DNA of 12,191 nt from Bryobacterales bacterium (GTDB lineage Bacteria; Acidobacteriota; Terriglobia; Bryobacterales; Bryobacteraceae), in assembly GCA_016789785.1 (NCBI GenBank), contig JAEUQE010000254.1, positions 1-12,191 of the forward strand, given 5' to 3'. Positions 5,877 through 12,191 of the stretch are shown here, piece after piece. The notes under the pieces are model-generated. The model was given only the letters and a program-made list of their open reading frames with translations. It did no database searches and was not told the DNA's origin. The position numbers were made by a program, and so were the translations under genes. How positions within the stretch are numbered: the first letter of the stretch is position 1; each line of letters starts with the position of its first letter.

Positions 5877-8291
5877 ATGCCCAATCGAAGCATTGCTCTC
5901 CTGGTAGCCGCGTCGCTTGCGTTGCCTGGCCTCGCGATCCCGCAAACACGCGCGGTATCAAGTCCCGCATCGAAGCTCGAGTTGACGGTGGACAACATCA
6001 TGCGCGGTCCAGGTCTCTATGGCTGGGCGCCGCAGTCCGTCCGCTGGTCGGGCGACGGGCAAAAGGTATTCTTCCGTTGGAAACGCCACGACGAACCGCT
6101 CAACAAGGAATACTCCACCTATGCCGTCAACCGTGATGGTTCCGGCCTTCGCAAACTCAGCGAGGACGAGGCAAAGGAGGCTCCGCCCGAGGGCGGCGAT
6201 GAGACTCGCGATTGGAAACTGAGCGTCTATTCCGATGAAGGCGACCTTTATCTCTACGATCACATGGCGCTCCGGCGTCACCGGTTGACCCGCACCGGCG
6301 ACTTTGAGGGCAGCCCGCGATTCACTCAGGATGAGAAGCGGATCGCCTTCGTTCGCGCGAATAACCTGTACATACTCTCGCCCCGGGACGGATCGCTGGA
6401 GCAACTCACCGACATCCGCCGCGGTGGTGCGGGTGGCGGCGCGTCGGCGCCCGCGGAAGGTGGACGTGGCGGTGGGCTGTTTAGTCTCGACATTCCGAGA
6501 CAACAGGAAGCCGAGGACGGCGAACGCAAAGGCACCGACAGTCAGGAGTTCCTCAAGAAGGAAGAAAAGGACCTCCTCGCGATCGTGAAGGAGCGTGCCG
6601 AGAAGCGGGCCGAAACCGAAGCGAAGCGCAAGAAGGAAAACCCGCGAAAACCTTTGCGGCTGACAACCCGGCAGTCCGTAAGCTCGCTGCTGCTTGCTCC
6701 CGATGAGACTTATGTGGTCGCCACAATCTCGGAGTCCGCCGAGCGTGGTAAATCGACCATTGTCCCGAACTATGTTACCGAGAGCGGTTACACAGCCGAC
6801 ATTCCCGCAAGAAACAAGGCCGGTGATGAGCAATCACAGAACAAACTCGCGATTGTGCAGGTGGTCTCGGGAGACGTGAAGTGGGTGGATGCCACGAGCG
6901 CGGATGCCGCACTGAAGGATCGCGGTCTGCGGTTCGGCCGGCCCAGTTGGAGCGAGGACGGCACGAAACTCGCGGTGGTGGCACGTGCCGCCGACAATAA
7001 GGACGCCTGGATTTTCGCCATTGATCCCAGGGAAGGGAAGTGCCGCAAACTGGTCCAGATGCACGACGATGCCTGGGTCGGCGGTCCGGCAGGCTTCACC
7101 CATGGCTGGCTCAAAGACGGCCGGATCTACTATACGGCGGAAAAAGAAAACTTTTCGCACCTGTTTACTGTGGATTTCACTACTGGTGAGCAGAAGCAGC
7201 TCACTTCCGGGAACTGGGAGGTTCGCGAGGTCGCCCTTTCCCCGGACCGGTCGAAGTTCTATCTCACGACAAGCGAAGTCCACCTTGGCGAAGAGCATCT
7301 CTACGAACTCCCGATCGATGGCGGCGAACGCAGGAAACTGACGCAGGGGGCAGGGGCGCACCGCGCCGTGGTGTCGCCCGACGGCAAGATGCTTGCGAAC
7401 ATCCACAGTTACACGAACCGCCCCTGGGAGCTGTATCTTCAGGATCTTACCAGGCCTCAAGCGAAACCGGTCCGGGTAACAGAATCACCCGCCCCCGGGT
7501 TCTCCACTTACCCCTGGACCGACGTCCCGATTGTACAGATCCCTGCGCGCGATGGAGTGATAGTCCCTGCCCGCATGTATAAGCCGGCGAACTTCCGGAA
7601 AGGTGGGCCGCTGGTCGTATTCGTGCATGGCGCGGGCTACTTGCAGAATGTCCACCGCTATTGGTCGAGTTATGCGCGCGAATACATGTTCCACCATCTC
7701 CTGATGGAACGCGGTTACATGGTGCTGGATGTGGACTACCGCGGGTCGGCGGGCTACGGCCGCGATTGGCGCACGGCGATCTACCGGCACATGGGCGGCA
7801 AGGATCTGGATGACCAGGTGGACGCGGTCAAATGGGCGGTTCGCGAGCACGGCGTGGATCCCAAGCGTATCGGCATTTATGGGGGCAGCTACGGAGGATT
7901 TATCACCTTGATGGCGCTCTTCACGCAGCCCGACGTGTTTCAGGCTGGGGCGAGCCTCCGGCCTGTCACCGATTGGGCTCACTACAACCATCCCTACACG
8001 TCCAACATCCTCAACGTGCCGCAGAAGGACGCCGAGGCTTACCGCCGCTCCTCACCGATTTACCATGCCCAGGGGCTCAAGGGAGCGCTGTTGATCTGCC
8101 ACGGAATGGTCGATGTGAATGTCCACTTCCAGGACACGGTGCGTCTGGTGCAGCGCCTGATCGAACTCAGGAAAGAGAACTGGGAACTCGCGGTGTATCC
8201 AGTGGAGGATCACGGCTTCGTCCAGCCCACCAGTTGGGCCGACGAGTACAAGCGGATTCTCAAGTTGTTCGAAACGGCTCTTCGAAAGTAA
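5877..8291 (+). CDS. secreted S9 family serine peptidase (DPP IV-like prolyl oligopeptidase)
   Basis: An 804-residue exported peptidase: signal peptide about 1-20, then a long beta-propeller (about 35-545), then an alpha/beta-hydrolase domain (about 550-804). The catalytic triad is Ser671 in GGSYGGF, Asp746 in HGMVDVNVH and His779 in EDHGF; Asn748 matches a conserved substrate-contacting Asn of DPP IV. Also visible are VHGAG (583-587) and DYRGSAGYG (620-628). Such enzymes cut short peptides, often after proline, in the periplasm or outside the cell. Two oddities stand out: a Gly-rich run (183-200) and a highly charged helical insert (about 208-262) split the propeller, and the DW-x-YEE motif that holds the free N-terminus in true DPP IV was not found, so exopeptidase specificity is uncertain. 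A GAGGG at 5868-5872 is a possible close Shine-Dalgarno. Confidence 0.94.
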   Translation: MPNRSIALLVAASLALPGLAIPQTRAVSSPASKLELTVDNIMRGPGLYGWAPQSVRWSGDGQKVFFRWKRHDEPLNKEYSTYAVNRDGSGLRKLSEDEAKEAPPEGGDETRDWKLSVYSDEGDLYLYDHMALRRHRLTRTGDFEGSPRFTQDEKRIAFVRANNLYILSPRDGSLEQLTDIRRGGAGGGASAPAEGGRGGGLFSLDIPRQQEAEDGERKGTDSQEFLKKEEKDLLAIVKERAEKRAETEAKRKKENPRKPLRLTTRQSVSSLLLAPDETYVVATISESAERGKSTIVPNYVTESGYTADIPARNKAGDEQSQNKLAIVQVVSGDVKWVDATSADAALKDRGLRFGRPSWSEDGTKLAVVARAADNKDAWIFAIDPREGKCRKLVQMHDDAWVGGPAGFTHGWLKDGRIYYTAEKENFSHLFTVDFTTGEQKQLTSGNWEVREVALSPDRSKFYLTTSEVHLGEEHLYELPIDGGERRKLTQGAGAHRAVVSPDGKMLANIHSYTNRPWELYLQDLTRPQAKPVRVTESPAPGFSTYPWTDVPIVQIPARDGVIVPARMYKPANFRKGGPLVVFVHGAGYLQNVHRYWSSYAREYMFHHLLMERGYMVLDVDYRGSAGYGRDWRTAIYRHMGGKDLDDQVDAVKWAVREHGVDPKRIGIYGGSYGGFITLMALFTQPDVFQAGASLRPVTDWAHYNHPYTSNILNVPQKDAEAYRRSSPIYHAQGLKGALLICHGMVDVNVHFQDTVRLVQRLIELRKENWELAVYPVEDHGFVQPTSWADEYKRILKLFETALRK

Positions 8292-8295
8292 GTGC

Positions 8296-8325
8296 GCGGG
8301 GCGGGCTTACACGAACCCGCCCCGC
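8296..8325. terminator. strong GC hairpin between convergent genes
   Basis: GCGGGGCGGG (8296-8305) pairs perfectly with CCCGCCCCGC (8316-8325), a 10-bp all-GC stem with a 10-base loop. It lies 4 bases after the peptidase stop and 20 bases from the stop of the convergent nidogen/Ig gene, so it probably ends transcription from both sides. No T run follows on either strand. Confidence 0.7.
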
Positions 8326-8345
8326 AGTAAGTTCTCCCCAACAAG

Positions 8346-11300
8346 TTACTGACAGCGGGCGATCGGCCGGCTTGCGCTCGCGCCGGCGCTGTTCGCGATC
8401 ACTGCATTCCCTTGTCCCAGAGTTTGCGCCGAACCCGCGGTTAGCCGGTAAGGCGCGCGCACACGGAAAGTGCCGCCCGTGCGCACCGAATCATCGCCCG
8501 AGAAGTACTCCGCCGCGGCCGCCGTTAGGTCGACCCGGAACATGTTCGATCCGAACGTCAGCGTAGCGAGCGTCAGGTCACGCGTCGTCGAAAAGCCCGA
8601 GATATCGACATCGAAGCCGCTCGACGTGGGCGCGTAGCAGACATTCGTGATCGACGGTACGGCACGGTTGACCCTGCCCGTCACCCAAGCGGGCAGCTTC
8701 ACAAACTCCAGTCCTCCCGCACGCAGCCGCTCTACGCGAACCGACACGGTGCTTGCCACCGTGCCCGTGGATACGATCCCGAAGGACGCATTTCGCGAGC
8801 CTGCCGCGATCGTAAAGGGCAGCCGGCGCTGATTATTCGAGAACCGCACCGCCGGATCGTCCCGATTCACTCCGCCATTCGGATTGTTCGTTTCCGGCGT
8901 CACCTCAAGGATGGCCTCGCCCTCAACCGCGACAGGGAACGCCTTCGAGAGTTCCAACTGAACGGTAGGCCCGGCCGATGCCGGATTGAGTGTTGCGGGC
9001 ATGCCGGTCAGTTGAGTGTCCGGTAGATCCGGCAGCGTCACCGCGATGCGACATGCTGCTGTCGCAACACGTCCTCCACGGTCCGTCACCGAATACCCGA
9101 CCGGGAAAACGCCGGCCTGTGTTGGTGTGCCTGAGAGCCTGCCATCGGCGGGTGTCAGCGCAAGCCCCGGCACCGCTCCACGAATCGCGAAGGTGTAAGG
9201 CCCAGCCCCACCAGCGACTCCTAGCTGATACGAGAACGCCTCGCCGAGCTTCGCGGCGGGAGCCTCGCAGGGCTTGTCGAGCCTCAGAACCTGCGGGAGT
9301 ACGTTCAAACTGCACGACACCGATGTCGACCTGCCCGTCGCCTCGGTCACTCGTACCGAGATCGGGTAAGTGCCCGGAGTACTTACAGAGCCCGCGAGGA
9401 ATCCGTCAGGCGAGAAGCGCAGACCCGGAGGCAGCGCGGTCAAAGCAGTGTAGAAGTAGGGCTCGGCCCCGCCCGTTGCCGCGAATACGTGCGAGTAAGG
9501 TTCGCCCGCATAGGCATTCGTGATGGGACAACCGGAGATCCCGAACTCGCCGCGAATAATGCCAAGGCTACATGGCGCGCTCGCCGCCTGTCCACGTGAG
9601 TCGGTTACCCGTACCCGGAACTGCGAGGTGCCGACCTGCAAAGGCGTGCCGCTAATCGATCCGTCCTGCGAAAGCCTCAGACCGACAGGCAGCGTCCCTT
9701 CCAGCATCCATGCATAGGGCGCCGATCCACCCGACGCCTGGAATCCGCGCGCATACACGCCGCCCGCCACACCGTAGGGCAGCGGGCAGGCCGTGGTGAT
9801 CCGAACCTCTGGGAACAGAATCACCACGCCGCAACCTTGCTCCACGGAGTTCCCTTTGGTGTCCTCAACCCGGACCGTGAACGGCCACCAGTGAGGAACC
9901 GTCGGCAGACCCTGTAAGACGCCGTCCGCGCCCAGGTTCAGCCCCGTCGGCACTTGTCCGATTGCGGTGAAGCGGTAGGGAGGTGCGCCCCCCTGCGCCT
10001 GGAACTGGTAGCGGTAGGATACATTGCCGGTCCCATTTGGTAACGGGCAGGAGGCGCGCAACGCGAGATCGTTCGGCTCCACCGTGATCTTGAACCTCTT
10101 GATCGCTGGAACTGCCGATCCCGCGGTCTCCGGTGACGCCATCACCTGAAATTGCGAGGTCCCCGCGATCATGGGAGTTCCCGAAATGGTTCCATCCTGC
10201 GCCAGCGTCAGTCCCGGCGCCAGTGTCGATTGGAAAAGCGAATAGCGAACAGGCGCGGTAGTGCCGTCCACCCGCAACCTTGCCTCGTAACGCGATCCTG
10301 TACGGCCACTGGGCAGTGCGGTGTTCGTGAGCAGACTCAGCGCCGGCGGATCCACTGTGATGGAGCAGCGCTGCGGCACCGTCACCTCGCCTTCCTCATC
10401 CGCTGAGGTAACTTGTGCCGTGAAATTGTAAGTCCCCGGCGCGGCCGGTACTCCCTGCAGAATGCCGCCCGCGTTCATCGTCAGCCCCGGCAACGATGTC
10501 CCTGGATCGTTGACAAGCGACCACCGGTACGGCGGCCGCGCTCCGAACGCTTCGAACCTGTGCGCGTAGTTCCGGCCAGCCGTTCCGTTCGGGATCGGGC
10601 AACCGGTCGTGATCGTGAGGTTCGGGATCAGCACCCCACCGCGTGCGCGGAAAAGCCAGCGGCCCGCGGTTGCGGAAGATCCTACCGTGCGGCGGCGCGC
10701 GAGACTGTATGGCCCGCCGTCGAGGAACGAGCCCGGAATCAGCGACCCCGGCAACTCGAAATAGGTGCCAGGTTGGCCCGATCCGTTCGACCATCCCACC
10801 GACGCCGATACGCCGCCACGCCCGCCGGAGCCGCCCGAGGCGTCACCCGTCTCCCACACGATCCGCTCGTAATTGAATTCGATGTCGAAGTTGCCATTGC
10901 CTGTATCATCGCGCTCGATCAGTACCATTTGAAAGCGGTTGAGTAAGTCGGCATGCTGATTATAGTAACCAACATCGAGATAGTTCACGCCGAACGCGCG
11001 GCGCCCATTCACCGTATCCTGCCCATAAGTGACAAGGTTGGACCCTTGGGGTCTCGTATCCACATCGGCGAAAAAGACCGCGATGATCTCCCGCTGCACT
11101 CCCGTAAGTCCGAACGGCGTGTACTCGGAAAGCGCGGAATCGAAGGTGATATTGCCGTTATTGTTGACGTAAGCCGTGTTCCGCTGCCGCCCGAAGAAAT
11201 TCAGATTCCATCCGAGAGGCACCAGCGGACTGGACCCGTCGTCATTCCGTGGAACGACGTTCTGCTTGAATCCTCCGTTGTCGCGGATCTGCGCCGGCGC

Positions 11301-11366
11301 GGCCATCGCGGCCAAAAGCGCCACCGCCAGGAGTTGAGGAAAACGGCAGCCAGTGCGGCGGATCAT
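8346..11366 (-). CDS. large secreted protein: nidogen-like domain, six putative-Ig repeats, C-terminal beta domain
   Basis: A 1006-residue exported protein, with a signal peptide about 1-25 (cleavage in AAPA/QIRD). Residues about 27-245 resemble the nidogen-like (NIDO) extracellular domain: YVNNNGNITFDS (66-77), AVFFADVDTR (96-105), NRFQMVLIERDD (143-154), FDIEFNYERI (160-169). Six repeats of the putative-Ig (He_PIG) type follow at about 249-340, 341-431, 432-519, 520-605, 606-691 and 692-779, each with a GG-x-x-PY strand and a [L/I]-x-G-x-P turn. Repeats 1 and 3-6 have a cysteine near each end, exactly 72 apart in repeats 3-6; repeat 2 has neither. Residues 780-1006 form a beta-rich region I cannot assign, with Cys910 and Cys1005. 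No sortase, lipobox or membrane anchor is seen. The start overlaps the upstream stop (ATGA) and has AGGAG 6 bases before it. It is likely an extracellular adhesion or matrix protein; the partner is unknown. Confidence 0.88.
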   Translation of the reverse strand: MIRRTGCRFPQLLAVALLAAMAAPAQIRDNGGFKQNVVPRNDDGSSPLVPLGWNLNFFGRQRNTAYVNNNGNITFDSALSEYTPFGLTGVQREIIAVFFADVDTRPQGSNLVTYGQDTVNGRRAFGVNYLDVGYYNQHADLLNRFQMVLIERDDTGNGNFDIEFNYERIVWETGDASGGSGGRGGVSASVGWSNGSGQPGTYFELPGSLIPGSFLDGGPYSLARRRTVGSSATAGRWLFRARGGVLIPNLTITTGCPIPNGTAGRNYAHRFEAFGARPPYRWSLVNDPGTSLPGLTMNAGGILQGVPAAPGTYNFTAQVTSADEEGEVTVPQRCSITVDPPALSLLTNTALPSGRTGSRYEARLRVDGTTAPVRYSLFQSTLAPGLTLAQDGTISGTPMIAGTSQFQVMASPETAGSAVPAIKRFKITVEPNDLALRASCPLPNGTGNVSYRYQFQAQGGAPPYRFTAIGQVPTGLNLGADGVLQGLPTVPHWWPFTVRVEDTKGNSVEQGCGVVILFPEVRITTACPLPYGVAGGVYARGFQASGGSAPYAWMLEGTLPVGLRLSQDGSISGTPLQVGTSQFRVRVTDSRGQAASAPCSLGIIRGEFGISGCPITNAYAGEPYSHVFAATGGAEPYFYTALTALPPGLRFSPDGFLAGSVSTPGTYPISVRVTEATGRSTSVSCSLNVLPQVLRLDKPCEAPAAKLGEAFSYQLGVAGGAGPYTFAIRGAVPGLALTPADGRLSGTPTQAGVFPVGYSVTDRGGRVATAACRIAVTLPDLPDTQLTGMPATLNPASAGPTVQLELSKAFPVAVEGEAILEVTPETNNPNGGVNRDDPAVRFSNNQRRLPFTIAAGSRNASFGIVSTGTVASTVSVRVERLRAGGLEFVKLPAWVTGRVNRAVPSITNVCYAPTSSGFDVDISGFSTTRDLTLATLTFGSNMFRVDLTAAAAEYFSGDDSVRTGGTFRVRAPYRLTAGSAQTLGQGNAVIANSAGASASRPIARCQ

Positions 11367-12191
11367 TGGTCACTCCTTTTCTGAACAGAGACGATCCGGG
11401 GTTGTGCGCCGCTGGCGTCCAGCAGCCACAATTCGCCCGAAGCACTCGCCGTCAGTTGAAACACGGCGTCGCCCTGCGCACGCAGCAGACAATCCGCATT
11501 CTCCGGTCCGGCAATCCGTGCACTGGCCAGAGTTGTCAGATCAGCCACTACCAGATGCCGTTCGGCATCCATTCCGGCCACCAGCCGCCCGTTGGCTGCC
11601 AGCGCAAGCTTCTCAATGCCCGCCACGCCGTCTACCACCGTCGCTAAATCCTTGTCCTGCGACACCTTGGCAATCGACGCGATCCGATCGGCCAGCGCCA
11701 CAAGCAACTGATGGCTGTTGGCGGCGAACTGCATATCCCGGACCTCGGACGCCAGAGCCTGCGGCCCTTCCGCCGTCAGCCTCCACAGATCGCCGCCCGC
11801 CAGCGCCACCACCGCAGTGCCGTCATCGGACACGGCGACTTTCGACATCGCCGCACCCTGTGGACGCAGCGAACTCAGCCTGACCGGAGCGTCGGGAAGT
11901 CCCGTCCAGATCTCGACGTCCCGCCCGGTCACAATCGCAACCGAACTCCCACCCGGACTGAAGGCCACTTCGCCCGGCGGCATCCGCGTCGAAAAAACCT
12001 GACCGGTGCCCCCATCCAACCGCACCAGCAGCAACTCCGGCCTGTCCTCCGAGCGGGCCAACGCGAAGCGCCGGTTCGGGGCAACCACCGCCCCGGTAAG
12101 CCGCGCCTCCAGAAAGATCGGATCACCCAGAATCGCGGCGCCAGGAACGCCTTCAATCGCGCGCAACGTCTGGGCTTCCGGGTCGTAAGCG
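11363..12191 (-). CDS. beta-propeller (WD40-like) protein, 5' part outside window
   Basis: The 3' end of a longer gene. The reading frame stays open to the window edge at 12190, so the N-terminus is missing; a TTG at 12166 could serve as a start, but the residues before it (ending in YDPEAQTL) continue the same style of sequence. The visible 275 or so residues are a run of blade-like units such as VAFSPGGSSVAIV, KVAVSDDGTAVVAL, MQFAANSHQLLVAL and KLALAANGRLVAGM, each followed by a D/W or similar strand, as in WD40/YVTN-type propellers. No catalytic motif is seen. The stop overlaps the start of the nidogen/Ig gene by four bases, so the two are translated from one mRNA and may work together at the cell surface; whether this protein is exported cannot be judged without its N-terminus. 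Confidence 0.72.
   Translation of the reverse strand, partial: AYDPEAQTLRAIEGVPGAAILGDPIFLEARLTGAVVAPNRRFALARSEDRPELLLVRLDGGTGQVFSTRMPPGEVAFSPGGSSVAIVTGRDVEIWTGLPDAPVRLSSLRPQGAAMSKVAVSDDGTAVVALAGGDLWRLTAEGPQALASEVRDMQFAANSHQLLVALADRIASIAKVSQDKDLATVVDGVAGIEKLALAANGRLVAGMDAERHLVVADLTTLASARIAGPENADCLLRAQGDAVFQLTASASGELWLLDASGAQPRIVSVQKRSDQ
11373..11377 (-). promoter_or_regulatory. Shine-Dalgarno of the nidogen/Ig gene
   Basis: AGGAG on the minus strand, 6 bases before the ATG at 11366, inside the 3' end of the propeller gene. It supports translation as the second gene of an operon. Confidence 0.7.

Noticed and set aside
5958..7460. Two long minus-strand open frames (about 291 and 208 codons) inside the S9 peptidase gene
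   Set aside because: Antisense shadows: the plus-strand frame encodes a complete peptidase with intact triad, and the antisense products show no family features.
8825..8830. Search for CRISPR arrays, insertion sequences or phage remains across the window
   Set aside because: No regularly spaced repeats, transposase or integrase motifs, or terminal inverted repeats were seen; the only long periodicity is the protein-level Ig repeat array at 8346-11366. The position given is nominal.
12164..12166. TTG at 12166 as the true start of the propeller gene
   Set aside because: The frame is open to the window edge with propeller-like residues before it, so the gene more likely begins outside the window.

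Overview
The window looks like a chromosomal segment of a GC-rich Gram-negative bacterium. The gene content fits Acidobacteriota best, probably the Bryobacterales/Solibacter side. The clues are a secreted S9 peptidase, an ECF sigma operon with paired DUF4097 proteins, a large nidogen-plus-putative-Ig secreted protein, and NHL propeller proteins. This placement is an inference from family content, not from a marker gene. No phage genes, transposases, CRISPR array or plasmid functions were found. Coding density is high, and no gap without a gene exceeds about 140 bases; the gaps are 1-78, 154-264, 979/985-1039, 1616-1702, 2600-2637, 5736-5876 and 8292-8345.

Layout, left to right. (1) tRNA-Cys(GCA) on the minus strand with its own -10 element. 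(2) A minus-strand pair: a RibD-C/DHFR-like reductase followed by a carbonyl-reductase-like short-chain dehydrogenase. (3) Divergent from these, a secreted six-bladed NHL propeller. It keeps the three zinc histidines and the Arg/Tyr/Arg active-site set of the peptidylglycine amidating lyase (PAL), but has no monooxygenase partner here. (4) A tightly coupled minus-strand operon of four genes (5735 down to 2638): ECF sigma factor, membrane anti-sigma with zinc finger and extracytoplasmic HEAT-like domain, and two DUF4097 adhesin-like beta-repeat proteins. The stop and start codons overlap as ATGA twice and are 1 base apart once. (5) Divergent from the sigma gene, an 804-residue secreted S9 (DPP IV-like) serine peptidase with an unusual charged helical insert. 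(6) Convergent to it, a minus-strand pair: a beta-propeller protein cut by the window edge, and a 1006-residue secreted protein with an N-terminal nidogen-like domain, six putative-Ig repeats and an unassigned C-terminal domain.

Most products are exported or act at the envelope. The sigma/anti-sigma operon is the only clear regulatory system; by analogy it would sense an envelope condition and control its own DUF4097 genes. Genes inside operons generally have good Shine-Dalgarno sites, whereas operon-first genes tend to lack them, and two have a -10 element almost touching the ATG, suggesting leaderless transcripts. I saw no wholly new system. The most original points are the stand-alone PAL-like lyase, the HEAT-sensor anti-sigma operon, and the joint loss of the cysteine pair in one Ig repeat of the large secreted protein.
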